In this document: piece after piece, positions 39,968-48,844 of the stretch
Layout: each line of letters starts with the position of its first letter
Position numbering within the stretch: position 1 is the stretch's first letter
NCBI GenBank assembly: GCA_964397755.1
Contig: CAYNJY010000001.1
Span: 18,533-82,532, forward strand
Direction: 5' to 3'
Source: CAYNJY01 sp964397755
Lineage (GTDB): Bacteria > Patescibacteriota > Microgenomatia > UBA10105 > UBA927
Length of the DNA stretch: 64,000 bases
Notes under the pieces: generated by a model
Seen by the model: the letters and a program-made list of their open reading frames with translations, nothing else
Databases searched by the model: none
Told to the model about the DNA's origin: nothing
Made by a program: the position numbers and the translations under genes

Positions 39968-41016
39968 AGTGAAGCCAAAACCTTTTGGTACGCTTTCTCA
40001 TACCCATCGACCATTACCGGACTTGAAAAGTATTGTTCAACGCGTGTGCGGCACGCGGCCCGATCTATAAACCCGATCTTTTGTACTGCACGAACCAATC
40101 CATCGATCCCCTCAACTGGCTCCACCACATATCCCGTTTTCCCGTTCTCAACAATTTCAGGAACCGACCCGCAGTTGTAGGCCACAACCGGTGTCCCACA
40201 CGCCATCGACTCTATCATGACAAGTCCAAAGGGCTCGTGCCACAAAATCGGGAACAACACAGCCCGCGCGCCTCCATAAAGCTCGATAAGAGCATTCATA
40301 CTTACTTCCCCATGAAATACGACGCTGCCGCCATCGACGTAAGGTTTGATCACTTCGTCAAAGTACTTCCGATCAACGGGATCTATCGCCGCAGCCATTT
40401 CCAAACGCAACCCCACCTTTTTTGCGGTGTGTATGGCCTCAAGTGCCCCTTTTTTGGGACTTACCCGTCCCACCCAAAGCAGATACTCACTATTGTTTTG
40501 GGGAACAAAGAGATACTCGGAAGTATCCAGGGCGTTATAAACCGTTGCCACAAAGTGAAGGTCCGGCATCCCGCCGCGCTGGTTATCGGATATGGAAATA
40601 TAATTGAAGTGTTTGTGTCTAGCTAACATTGCCCGTTTTTCCTCTGTCGTTTCACCCGTGTAATACGATCCATGGATCGTAAAAAGAACCGGCGTCCTGA
40701 TTCCCTCCGCGCCCGGCAGACTCAAGTATTGCCCATGGCTATGGATGAGATCAAACTCCGCCGCCCGATCGTAACACGCCTGATAGTGCAAAAGTGGCTT
40801 ATCGTTGTTTCCTTTGTCAAACCCACTGTTGCCAAGCGACGTTTCAAAAACGCTCGATAGCTTTGCCTTCGTTTTACTATCTCCACTGGCAAATAACGTG
40901 ACCTCATGACCCCGCTTGACCAGTCCTTCCGTAAGGAGCGACACGATGCGCTCCGTCCCTCCGTAGAGACTCGGAGGAATCGGGAGGTACGGCGGGGCAA
41001 GGATGGCAATCTTCAT
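39964..41016 (-). CDS. GT4 glycosyltransferase, paralogue 2 of 3
   Basis: 350 residues. PPSLYGGTERIVSLLTEGL at the N-terminus, LWVGRVSPKKGALEAI, and FPILWHEPFGLVMIESMACG with the EX7E motif; ends IGFIDRAACRTRVEQYFS like the other two. No insertion at the site where paralogue 1 carries its repeats, which makes it a good reference. Overlaps both neighbours by 4 bases, so translation is coupled. Confidence 0.92.
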   Translation of the reverse strand: MKIAILAPPYLPIPPSLYGGTERIVSLLTEGLVKRGHEVTLFASGDSKTKAKLSSVFETSLGNSGFDKGNNDKPLLHYQACYDRAAEFDLIHSHGQYLSLPGAEGIRTPVLFTIHGSYYTGETTEEKRAMLARHKHFNYISISDNQRGGMPDLHFVATVYNALDTSEYLFVPQNNSEYLLWVGRVSPKKGALEAIHTAKKVGLRLEMAAAIDPVDRKYFDEVIKPYVDGGSVVFHGEVSMNALIELYGGARAVLFPILWHEPFGLVMIESMACGTPVVAYNCGSVPEIVENGKTGYVVEPVEGIDGLVRAVQKIGFIDRAACRTRVEQYFSSPVMVDGYEKAYQKVLASL

Positions 41017-42113
41017 GTATTTTTTAAGTTTTTTACTGCTTTCTCCAGTGCGTCGATCATTTTTTCATTGGTAAAATGCTCCTCAACGTGCCGGCGGCAT
41101 GCCGTGCGGTCAATCTCTCCTATCTTTTTCACCGCTTCTATCAATTGATCTTCTGCATCAACGACAAATCCCGTCTTGCCGTCCACTACGACTTCCGGCA
41201 CTGCACCGCGTCGATATGCCGCAACCGGGGTACCACACGCCATCGCTTCTATCATCACGAGTCCGAAGGGCTCTTCCCACAGAACGGGAAACAGGAGTGC
41301 TTTGGCATTTTGGTAAAGCGCCACTTTTTCTTCCATCCCGAGTTCCCCGTGATGGATAACGGAAACGCCGTCGATTAATGGGGCGATTTCTTTTGCATAA
41401 TATGCCGGATCACCGATTTTTCCGGCCATGATAAACTGCATGCTAACTGCTTTGGCAACCGCAATTCCGGCTTGTTGGTTTTTATGCGGGGCGATGGAAC
41501 CCATCATCAAAAGATAGTCGTCAGGCGTAGCCTCGTATGGAAAATCAGCAAGGTCTACCCCATTGTAAACAGTGCCAACGTAGTTCAAATGAGGAAATGG
41601 CCTTCTCTGGGCGTTACTGATACTGACAAGCGGCGTCTTATACTGCTTGCAAAGTTCAGCAAGTGCTCCAAACATCGGCAGGTGCATGACGTTTACGTAT
41701 GCTTTTTTCTGCCTGATGGCGTGCTGATGGAAAAGCACTTCCCCCCCCCGCATGTTATTGATAACCACGTCAAACTCACCGGAATGTCCGTCCATCCAAC
41801 CGAGTACCTGTGTCAGATACGCCATTTCGCTCCGGAGCTTGCGGGACGATTCAACATACTCTATGGTTTTGTTTGGAAATTGGAAATTGGAAATTGGAAA
41901 TTGCCGGTTCGGAGAACCGGCCACGGTATCGCCGCCGCCGATGGGTACGAGCCGGTACGATGGGTCCGGCGTGGATCCGCGCGCCGCAACAAGCGTCACC
42001 TGATGACCGTTTTTAGAAAGTCCGATCGCCTGGGCGTAGGCGACCCGTTCTGTCCCGCCCTGCATAGGCGGCGGCACGGGAAGAGCCACGGATCCCAAAA
42101 TAAGAATCTTCAT
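41013..42113 (-). CDS. GT4 glycosyltransferase, paralogue 3 of 3
   Basis: 366 residues. PPPMQGGTERVAYAQAIGL, MMGSIAPHKNQQAGIAVAK and FPVLWEEPFGLVMIEAMACG (EX7E). A heptamer array (AATTTCC units) with an adjacent hairpin at 41875-41920 adds roughly 15 residues (NRQFPISNFQFPNK) in the N-terminal domain. First gene of the tandem; TACACT lies 6 bases before its ATG, no SD. Confidence 0.92.
   Translation of the reverse strand: MKILILGSVALPVPPPMQGGTERVAYAQAIGLSKNGHQVTLVAARGSTPDPSYRLVPIGGGDTVAGSPNRQFPISNFQFPNKTIEYVESSRKLRSEMAYLTQVLGWMDGHSGEFDVVINNMRGGEVLFHQHAIRQKKAYVNVMHLPMFGALAELCKQYKTPLVSISNAQRRPFPHLNYVGTVYNGVDLADFPYEATPDDYLLMMGSIAPHKNQQAGIAVAKAVSMQFIMAGKIGDPAYYAKEIAPLIDGVSVIHHGELGMEEKVALYQNAKALLFPVLWEEPFGLVMIEAMACGTPVAAYRRGAVPEVVVDGKTGFVVDAEDQLIEAVKKIGEIDRTACRRHVEEHFTNEKMIDALEKAVKNLKNT
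41875..41920 (+). repeat. Heptamer array plus hairpin inside a GT4 gene
   Basis: GGAAATT repeated four times, immediately followed by CCGGTTC-GGA-GAACCGG. Read in frame on the minus strand. Confidence 0.85.
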
Positions 42114-42213
42114 TATTTTAGTGTACCATGCTTTTCCCCGTAGCGCATACCCACTCCACCCACTCCACCTCCGGTGTGGCGTAGCCTCGACACCTGTGGG
42201 TATTTATCGATCA

Positions 42214-43401
42214 TTACTTTTTTACCACCGCGTTATTTTTCTTCCCGTACCGCTCGTAGATGCGTTCAAATGTACGCGCAATCGTCTCCCACGAAAATTT
42301 CTCCTCTGCAATCCTCCTGGCATTCTGACCCATTTTGAGACGTATTGATTCGTTGTCGAGTAGTTTGTTAACTTTCCTCACAATCTCTTCGCTGTTTCTG
42401 GGGCGAATAAAAAGGCCATTGACACCTTCTTTCACTGCAAGCGGGATCCCGCCTTTGCGGGTGACGACCACCGGAGTGTTGCACGCCATCGCCTCCAAAA
42501 TAACCAAACCGAGCGGTTCGTCCCAGACGGAGGGCGCGATAAACACATCGGCCCGGGAGTAATATGGCACGAGTTTTTTGACCCCAGCCCCAAGGTGGCC
42601 CACCCAATGTACGTTGGTAAGACCTAAGTTTTGGGCCTTTTGCTTGAGTTTGGGTAGTTCCGGCCCGTCACCCAGGATCACCACTTCGCCGTGGATCTTT
42701 TTGGCAGCACCGATCAGGTACTCTACCCCTTTATACTTGGTGATCTTGCCGGCAAACACAACCACGGGTTTTCCATGAAGATTTAATTCGCGATCTACCT
42801 GATCGGCTCCAGACTCACTATAGACAAATTTGTTAATATCTACCCCACCCGGAATCACGCGGCATTTTTCATGGAAGTACCCCTTAAAAACCCGCAAAAA
42901 CCAGTCGCGCGTGTAGCCGCTGTTGGGGATGATACGTTTGGCGCGGTACATCGCGTAGTACGTGGCCCTCCCGTAGCGCCGGTCTTTTTCAATCGTGGGC
43001 AATTCCGAACCGTGGATGGTGGTCACGAAATTGATGCCGTACATATCTTTGACAAACGCCGCCGCCCACGTCAGAGGAAACGCATGATGGACGTGGATGA
43101 TATCGGGTTTGAAGTCTTCAACCGCGGCAATCGTGCCGTCTAAAAACGTTTTATAAATGAGAGCTACCTCGACATTCGTGAGTTGGGTATAGAGCTTGCA
43201 ATCGGGCCATTCCGGATGACCGGTGAAGGCAACCGGAAACGGGAGATTCACGGTGTAAAGTTTCGCTTTATCAATCGGCCGGTCATCGGGGGCTAGAATC
43301 GCAACTTTATGGTCGCGTCCGACGACAGAAGCCAAATGCCGGGCATACGTCCCGCTCCCCGACCCCCAAAACGGAAACGTTTGCAGATAGAGTACGCGCA
43401 T
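42214..43401 (-). CDS. GT4 glycosyltransferase
   Basis: 395 residues. MRVLYLQTFPFWGSGSGTYAR, HVHHAFPLTWAAAF, VVFAGKITKYKGVEYLIGA and APSVWDEPLGLVILEAMACN (EX7E). More distant from the three tandem GT4s and closer to bacterial glycogen/Bacillithiol-type GT4s, but donor and acceptor are unknown. ATG at 43401 is 6 bases after TATAAT; a longer frame would run into the tagA-like gene. Confidence 0.9.
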   Translation of the reverse strand: MRVLYLQTFPFWGSGSGTYARHLASVVGRDHKVAILAPDDRPIDKAKLYTVNLPFPVAFTGHPEWPDCKLYTQLTNVEVALIYKTFLDGTIAAVEDFKPDIIHVHHAFPLTWAAAFVKDMYGINFVTTIHGSELPTIEKDRRYGRATYYAMYRAKRIIPNSGYTRDWFLRVFKGYFHEKCRVIPGGVDINKFVYSESGADQVDRELNLHGKPVVVFAGKITKYKGVEYLIGAAKKIHGEVVILGDGPELPKLKQKAQNLGLTNVHWVGHLGAGVKKLVPYYSRADVFIAPSVWDEPLGLVILEAMACNTPVVVTRKGGIPLAVKEGVNGLFIRPRNSEEIVRKVNKLLDNESIRLKMGQNARRIAEEKFSWETIARTFERIYERYGKKNNAVVKK

Positions 43402-43408
43402 AGATCGA

Positions 43409-44239
43409 TTATAGCCTACTCTTTTCTGCAAGGACAAGGAAGATAAACCGAAGAAGCGCAAGCTGCCGGCCGAGGCGCCACGGCTGCCGCCCCAGCCGCC
43501 AGAGCCATTCGAGGCCAAGTGATCGGATGAGGAAGGGTGCCCGCGGCACCCGCCTGGCGAGAATATCGAATGAGCCGCCGACGGACATGAGGATCACACC
43601 GTCATTGCGAGGAGGCCCGACGCTACGTCGGGCCGACGTGGCAATCCCATTCTGATAGAGATTGCTTCGCTTCGCTCGCAATGACAAGACCAATTGCTCC
43701 ATGAAGAACTCCTGTTTCGGAGCGCCAAGACCGACGAAGACGATTCTGGTGTTGGTTTTTTTGATTTTTTCAAGAAATTCTCCATCCTCCGGCTCCATTG
43801 CCCAGCCTACTAGCTCCGGGTACTGTGCCTTTAAGCACTCAAGCGCCTCGACTGCTACACCGCCCCTGCCACCGATAAGTCCTATGGGGTAGCCCTGTTT
43901 GGCCGCCAGTCCCACCAGATCTTCCATAAAATCCACGCCGTGAATCCGCTTAATTTTCAATTTTAAATTTGAAATCTGAAATCTGAAATTGCGGAGCCGT
44001 ATCGCGGCGACGAGGCCTATCCCGTCCGGGAGCGCCACGTCAGCCTGATTGAGGATTTTTGCAAAGTGGGGATCTTTTTGAGCACGGACGATTTGCTCCG
44101 GATTCGGCGTCACAACTCTTATCACTTTTCGCGTATCACTTATCGCTTCTTCAAGGTACTTTTCGATATACTCTAAGATAGATTTTTTAGATTCAGTCGT
44201 CACGGAAATACCGAGTATTTTTGTTGACTTTAGACCCAT
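43409..44239 (-). CDS. WecG/TagA/CpsF-family glycosyltransferase (GT26) with two repeat insertions
   Basis: 276 residues. ILGISVTTESKKSILEYIE, VTPNPEQIVRAQKDP, ADVALPDGIGLV (catalytic Asp), GLIGGRGGVAVEALE, VFVGLGAPKQEFFMEQ and SVGGSFDILARRVPRAPFLIR are the GT26 blocks in order. Two stretches do not fit: about 10-14 residues (FRFQISNLKLKIK) after the DGIG block, from a heptamer array, and about 29 residues (starting SLRAKRSNL) before SVGGSFD, from an 85-base palindromic repeat. Adds N-acetylmannosamine-type sugar to a lipid carrier. Confidence 0.92.
   Translation of the reverse strand: MGLKSTKILGISVTTESKKSILEYIEKYLEEAISDTRKVIRVVTPNPEQIVRAQKDPHFAKILNQADVALPDGIGLVAAIRLRNFRFQISNLKLKIKRIHGVDFMEDLVGLAAKQGYPIGLIGGRGGVAVEALECLKAQYPELVGWAMEPEDGEFLEKIKKTNTRIVFVGLGAPKQEFFMEQLVLSLRAKRSNLYQNGIATSARRSVGPPRNDGVILMSVGGSFDILARRVPRAPFLIRSLGLEWLWRLGRQPWRLGRQLALLRFIFLVLAEKSRL
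43601..43685 (+). repeat. Interspersed ATTGCGAG palindromic repeat inside the GT26 gene
   Basis: Ends GTCATTGCGAG and CTCGCAATGAC pair exactly; inner inverted segments GCCCGACG/CGTCGGGC. This repeat type is known from many unrelated bacterial genomes, where translated copies give peptides like SLRAKRSNL. Here it is in frame within conserved sequence. Confidence 0.85.
43951..43992 (+). repeat. Heptamer array inside the GT26 gene
   Basis: Minus-strand units ATTTCAG, ATTTCAG, ATTTCAA, ATTTAAA; read in frame as FRFQISNLKLKIK. Confidence 0.8.
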
Positions 44240-44385
44240 AGTATTATATACTACGTCATTACTCTACCTGCCCATCCCCTCCGCTCCGTCCAAGTGAACA
44301 CATTTTTTCGTATCTGATTTTCCCCTCCATTGATCTTCACGCTATTGAAGGGATTTTTCTATAAGCCTCGCTATTTTTCCGTTGT

Positions 44386-44411
44386 AACAATAACGCGGCC
44401 GCGTTATTGTT
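44386..44411 (+). repeat. 26-bp palindrome with GCGGCCGC core
   Basis: AACAATAACGCGG joined to its exact reverse complement. Shares the core, but not the arms, with the 8342 palindrome. Lies 24 bases after the mreB stop in a 200-base intergenic stretch that has no other gene. Confidence 0.85.
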
Positions 44412-44435
44412 GTCAACGCATCTCTTTATAGGCTT

Positions 44436-45467
44436 TTATCTCCTACTGACACTTCGTTTATAGAGCTCTATGTTTTCAATCGCCACCCCGGTCCCGCGCA
44501 CCACACAAAGGAGCGGATCTTCAGCAACATGCGCCGGCACGCCGGTCATCTGGGTCACGAGCTTATCGAAGTTGCGCAGCATACTCGTTCCGCCTGCCAT
44601 GACAATCCCTTTGTCAATAATATCTGCCGCAAGCTCCGGCGGCGTTTCTTCGAAAACCGCCTTGAGGGCTGAAATGATCTGGTGGAGAACTCCCGTAATG
44701 GCCTCGGTTACCTCAGCGCTCGCGAGCGTAATAATCCGGGGAAGGCCGGTGACGGTATCTCGGCCACGAACCTCCATAGACGTTTCTACTTTCCCGCTTC
44801 CCGCCTCTAGCTTCTGCTTCTCAGGCAGGGCGTCTCCAATGGTAATTTTTATAGACTCTGCCATGCGCTCGCCGATGATCAGGTTATACTTGCGTTTGAC
44901 ATAGTTGGCTATTGCCTCATCGATTTTGTTACCCGCAACACGCACGCTTTTGTGGACGACCACGCCGCCGAGGGATATAACCGCGGCCTCCGTCGAGCCG
45001 CCGCCGATATCGACAATCATGTGCCCGGAAGCCTGTGCGATCGGGATTTTCGCGCCGATTGCGGCCGCAAGCGGCTCCTCAATGAGGTAGGCAACTTTCG
45101 CGCCGGCTGACAGCGTCGCGTCCAAAATCGCCCGGCGCTCGACCTGCGAGGCGCCGGTCGGGACGCAAATCATCACTTCCGGCTTAAAGATGCGGTTTCG
45201 ACCAACCGTCTGGTCGATAAAGTACGCGAGCATCGCCTCCGTGATCTGGTAGTCGGCAATCACGCCATCGCGCATCGGGCGCGTGGCAGTAATATTTCCA
45301 GGTGTCCGGCCCAACATTTCCTTGGCTTCTTTGCCCACCGCGACAACCCGACTGTCATCAACCGTCATGGCTACCACCGTCGGCTCGTTGAGAACAACTC
45401 CTGTGCCAGCGAGCCAAACTAAACTGTTCGCCGTCCCGAGATCAATGCCAAGCCTTTTCGTAAACAT
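44436..45467 (-). CDS. mreB: Rod-shape actin homologue MreB
   Basis: 343 residues. GIDLGTANSLVWL (phosphate 1), PTVVAMTVDD, CVPTGASQVERRAI, LIEEPLAAAIGAKIP, VDIGGGSTEAAVI (phosphate 2) and VMAGGTSMLRNFD (adenosine). Polymerises under the membrane and guides wall synthesis. ATG at 45467 fits the family; a longer frame adds a stretch without homology. No mreC or rodA is adjacent. Confidence 0.96.
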   Translation of the reverse strand: MFTKRLGIDLGTANSLVWLAGTGVVLNEPTVVAMTVDDSRVVAVGKEAKEMLGRTPGNITATRPMRDGVIADYQITEAMLAYFIDQTVGRNRIFKPEVMICVPTGASQVERRAILDATLSAGAKVAYLIEEPLAAAIGAKIPIAQASGHMIVDIGGGSTEAAVISLGGVVVHKSVRVAGNKIDEAIANYVKRKYNLIIGERMAESIKITIGDALPEKQKLEAGSGKVETSMEVRGRDTVTGLPRIITLASAEVTEAITGVLHQIISALKAVFEETPPELAADIIDKGIVMAGGTSMLRNFDKLVTQMTGVPAHVAEDPLLCVVRGTGVAIENIELYKRSVSRR

Positions 45468-45661
45468 AGGAATAACTATGCCTCTTTTACTGGACAATGA
45501 ATCGGCATAACTCCCTCTAAGCCGTTTTGACAACCCTTCGGGTTGCAAACCGGCGTAAGAGGGGTATAACACAGCCAATAATGCAACAATATAGCAATAG
45601 AACAATTTTGTCTCAATGGCATTCTAGCACACCTTGCGTTATAATACCCCTCGCGGCTTCT

Positions 45662-46876
45662 ATGATAGAAAGAGTACGATCTTTTTTGATTCCTTTTGTT
45701 ACATTCATCCTGATCATCGGCACTGCGGCTCTAATCATCGCCTACGGCCGCGGATATCGCCTTGACATTAACAAAAAGCTATTGAAAACAACGGGCCTCC
45801 TCGTCGTCAAATCAGACCCGAGCGGCGCCTCAATTTTGATCGACGGAACGGTGAAAAGCGCAACGGATGCGACAATCAACCTCCCACCCGGCTGGTATGC
45901 CCTCTCGCTTGTCAAGGACGGCTTTCAGCCCTGGGAGAAGCGCGTGCGGGTGCAGGGAGAAGTCGTCTCCACCATCGAGGCAGTTCTGCTCTCTGCCAAT
46001 CCCTCGCTCACCGCAATCACAACGAGCGGGGCGGCGAGTCCGGTCCTCTCTCCCGACGGCGGGAAACTCGCGTTTGTGGTTCCCGCTACCCCGGAGGCGT
46101 CAAACGGCGCAGGCCTAATAAGCCGTGCGGGCGTCTACATCCTTGATCTCATCGACAAACCGCTGGGGCTCAACCGCGACGCAAAGCTTATCGGCAAAAG
46201 TAACGGCATTGACTTTTCCCAGGCGACCTTGAGCTGGTCGCCGGACAGCAAGCAGATCCTTGCCGAAGTTCCTGTCAGACCGATCCAGAACCCGCTGTGG
46301 TTTCTCATGGATGCAGACAAACCAAACGAGGCATCCCGCCAGCTCTTCGACATACGCACCCTGAAAAAGGAATGGGGAGAGTTGCGGCTCACCCGCGAAA
46401 AGGAGAAGCTCGCAACCCTGCCGAGTGAACTTGTGGAGGTCGCGACAACCTCGATGAGGCTCATGGACTTTTCACCGGATGAAACGAAGATTCTCTATGA
46501 GGCAACGGCGTCTGCAACTATTCCAAAAATTATCAAACCGCCTCTTATTGGAACAAATCCAACAACGGAAACGCGGAACATTGCTCCCGGATCGCTCTAC
46601 GTCTACGACGTAAAGGAGGATCGAAACTACCCTGTCGGGCTGCGAACGCTCCCGGCCCTCCGCTGGCTTCCAGCGTCGAGGCATCTCCTTGCCGTGGAAC
46701 GGGATAGAATCGAGATTCTCGATTATGACGGGGGCAACCGGAAAACCGCATACGCCGGTCCGTTCTGGGATTCCTTTGCCGTGCCGTGGGCATCAGCCGG
46801 CAAAATCGTCATCCTCACGACCCTCAACCCGAAAGCCAACGGCGTCAACAACCTCTACGTGATAAATTTACGCTAA
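45662..46876 (+). CDS. Membrane-anchored PEGA-domain protein with beta-propeller-like part
   Basis: 404 residues. One membrane helix at residues 8-30; then GLLVVKSDPSGASILIDGTVKSATDATINLPPG, a PEGA domain (residues 40-110); then repeated blades such as SPVLSPDGGKLAFVVP, LSWSPDSKQILAEV and DFSPDETKILYEA that recall TolB/PD40 repeats. Probably binds sugars or proteins at the cell surface. TATAAT lies 16 bases before the ATG. Confidence 0.85.
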   Translation: MIERVRSFLIPFVTFILIIGTAALIIAYGRGYRLDINKKLLKTTGLLVVKSDPSGASILIDGTVKSATDATINLPPGWYALSLVKDGFQPWEKRVRVQGEVVSTIEAVLLSANPSLTAITTSGAASPVLSPDGGKLAFVVPATPEASNGAGLISRAGVYILDLIDKPLGLNRDAKLIGKSNGIDFSQATLSWSPDSKQILAEVPVRPIQNPLWFLMDADKPNEASRQLFDIRTLKKEWGELRLTREKEKLATLPSELVEVATTSMRLMDFSPDETKILYEATASATIPKIIKPPLIGTNPTTETRNIAPGSLYVYDVKEDRNYPVGLRTLPALRWLPASRHLLAVERDRIEILDYDGGNRKTAYAGPFWDSFAVPWASAGKIVILTTLNPKANGVNNLYVINLR

Positions 46877-46952
46877 GTTCTTTCCTCAAACGCCAAAAGC
46901 GCCCCCAGAAGGAATTGAGACCCCGTCGTGCCCTCCTGCCCGCCGTAACGTG

Positions 46953-47025
46953 CGCCGCTGGGAGGAATCGAACCTCCAACCTTTCCCTTAGGACGGGACT
47001 GCTCTGTCCGTTGAGCTACAGCGGC
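46953..47025 (-). tRNA. tRNA-Arg(CCU)
   Basis: Acceptor GCCGCTG/CAGCGGC, D-stem GCTC/GAGC, anticodon loop GTCCTAA (CCU), T-arm GGAGG TTCGATT CCTCC. One mismatch at the top of the anticodon stem, as in the two UGU tRNAs. Confidence 0.92.
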
Positions 47026-47140
47026 ATCCCCTAATTCTACTGAATTTTATGCTACAATACCATCGAGGCGGGAAGTAGTTCATCCGCCAGTTGTTGAAGC
47101 ACTTTTGGCCTGCCCACCATAGCCAGGGTGTAGTTCAGTC

Positions 47141-47198
47141 CTAGAAGTATGCGTCCCGGCGTATGCCGTAACGGCAACTTCGGGATCCCGTACTTCTA
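47141..47198 (+). repeat. Palindromic element B
   Basis: Outer arms TAGAAGTA/TACTTCTA; contains AGAAGTAT at the start and AACTTCGGGATCCCGTAC at the end, as in element A at 3644, with a different 25-base hairpin core (GCCGTAACGGC). Lies 12 bases before tRNA-Pro and directly after a tRNA-like GGGTGTAGTTCAGT. Confidence 0.75.
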
Positions 47199-47210
47199 TG
47201 CAAATTTTGT

Positions 47211-47286
47211 CGGGGATTGGCGCAGTTGGTAGCGCGCATCGTTCGGGACGATGAGGTCGCCAGTTCGAGTCTGGCATCCCCGACCA
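47211..47286 (+). tRNA. tRNA-Pro(CGG)
   Basis: Acceptor CGGGGAT/ATCCCCG, D-stem GCGC/GCGC, anticodon stem CATCG/CGATG with loop TTCGGGA (CGG), T-arm GCCAG TTCGAGT CTGGC, discriminator A and encoded CCA. Confidence 0.95.
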
Positions 47287-47326
47287 AGGTCTAGTAATTC
47301 ATCGCAAAACAGGGTATACTTGGAAG

Positions 47327-47980
47327 ATGAGGCTCTCGTTTATCTCCAAAAACGCTCCTCCCCTCCCTCCTCCGCTCCCAGAAGTCGTCCTAGCATCACA
47401 ATCGATTGGAAGAAAAATGCTCCTTGAGAAGCTCGGCATCCGCTTCCGTGTCGTCGTGACGCGCCTCGACGAGGACAAAATCACTGACGCCGATCCGATC
47501 GTCACCCTGAAAAAGCGCGCCGAGGCCAAGGCGAACGAAGTGATCAGCCACGCCCGCGTCTACACCCTCGCCGAAAACCGGCCCAACCTGCTTATCGCAG
47601 CTGATTCTATGGCGATCATCGGGAAGAAAATGTTCGGAAAGGCAAAAGACCGTGAGCACGCAAAGTTCATCCTCAAGGCGCTCATGGGCCGAGTCCACAC
47701 TTTTGTGACTGCGACGAACATCGTTCTTTTGAAAGAAGGCAAAGTGAATAAAACGTGGGAGAGACTCACGAAAACCCGTGTGACAATGCGCAAACTGTCC
47801 AAAGACTATCTAGACAGCTACGTCGCCCGCTACGACTTCACCCGCTTCGCCGCAGGCTACGCGCTGGGCGAAACCCCGTGGGACCTGGTCACTAAAATTG
47901 ACGGAAGCTACACGAACGTCATTGGCCTCCCTTTTGAGGTCCTCCTCCCTGTTCTTCGGCACATCAAAATCCTCATCTAG
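47327..47980 (+). CDS. maf: Maf-like nucleotide pyrophosphatase
   Basis: 217 residues. After a short Pro-rich start, VVLASQSIGRKMLLEKLGI, LIAADSMAIIGKKMFGKAKD (usual ADTVV...GKPxD), and FAAGYALGETPWDLVTKIDGS with the conserved C-terminal glycine region. Hydrolyses modified or canonical NTPs. TATACT lies 6 bases before the ATG. Confidence 0.9.
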   Translation: MRLSFISKNAPPLPPPLPEVVLASQSIGRKMLLEKLGIRFRVVVTRLDEDKITDADPIVTLKKRAEAKANEVISHARVYTLAENRPNLLIAADSMAIIGKKMFGKAKDREHAKFILKALMGRVHTFVTATNIVLLKEGKVNKTWERLTKTRVTMRKLSKDYLDSYVARYDFTRFAAGYALGETPWDLVTKIDGSYTNVIGLPFEVLLPVLRHIKILI

Positions 47981-48194
47981 CAGTCCTACCCAATCGAAAA
48001 ATGATACCGTAATTGAGTTCTAGGTTTGACGGCGTGAACTGTCCCGTCGGTCGTATTTCCTAATCATTGTGAAGAGTTTCCGTTCCTCTTCTCTCATCAC
48101 TTCAGCAAACTCATTGTCGCTCTTGGCATAGGCTATTGTATCAAGTTTTTGGAAACTTTGCTGGGGTCCCGAATCTGCCTCCCTCGTTGATCGC

Positions 48195-48834
48195 GTGGGG
48201 GGACGTATCCACACATTGCTCCATGCTCACACTCCGGAGGGCCGGCGGGAGGAGTATCTGGAGAAATGGAAACACGTATTAGAAGGAGTCAATGGGCTTC
48301 CCCGCTATGAGCTGGAGAAACGCCTCAATGATGAAGCGGGTAAATATGCCCGTGACAGGGTAATGAGGGATGTACTTGTTCTTACTGCCACGACAGCCGG
48401 CGCCGGGGTTGGGATAGCCGCAATAGTCGCCATCAAAAATCCAGATTGGACACGAAAACTTTTCACTGACTTGGGTGCAAAGGTATCCGGATGGGCTAAA
48501 AAAAGTCACGAATGCTGCAGCGGAAGCTACCGAAGCAGGTATTAAAGGAGCTATACGAACGATTACAGGAGAACCTGATCTCGTCAGGGACCTTACTCAT
48601 GAAGCCACAATTCAAGCAGTAGTCGGAGTCCAAGAAGCCATTGCATCACCAATTGTGAATAGTACATTACAACTCGCTGGATTTGATGCTGCCGCGGCAA
48701 TGACTGATGGCGCCATGAAAGCTGTTGGTGCGCAGGCATCCGCCGCTCCGGACAATATAAAGGCAACTGTTCTTCAAAAGTTAGCAGGCTTACTCGGCGG
48801 AGTAAGCGGCCGGTCACAGACCCAAAAAAGATAG
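48195..48834 (+). pseudogene. Hypothetical membrane protein broken by a frameshift at A7
   Basis: Two frames, 48195-48545 and 48475-48834, join at a run of seven A (48496-48504 region). Read across with one A fewer, they give one protein of about 210 residues: helical N-terminus, one hydrophobic segment (VLTATTAGAGVGIAAIVAI), then AKKVTNAAAEATEAGIKGAI and an Ala-rich helical tail. Start is GTG. Either an assembly or sequencing slip, a real mutation, or +1 recoding. No family recognised. Confidence 0.55.
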
Positions 48835-48844
48835 TATCGCGGAG

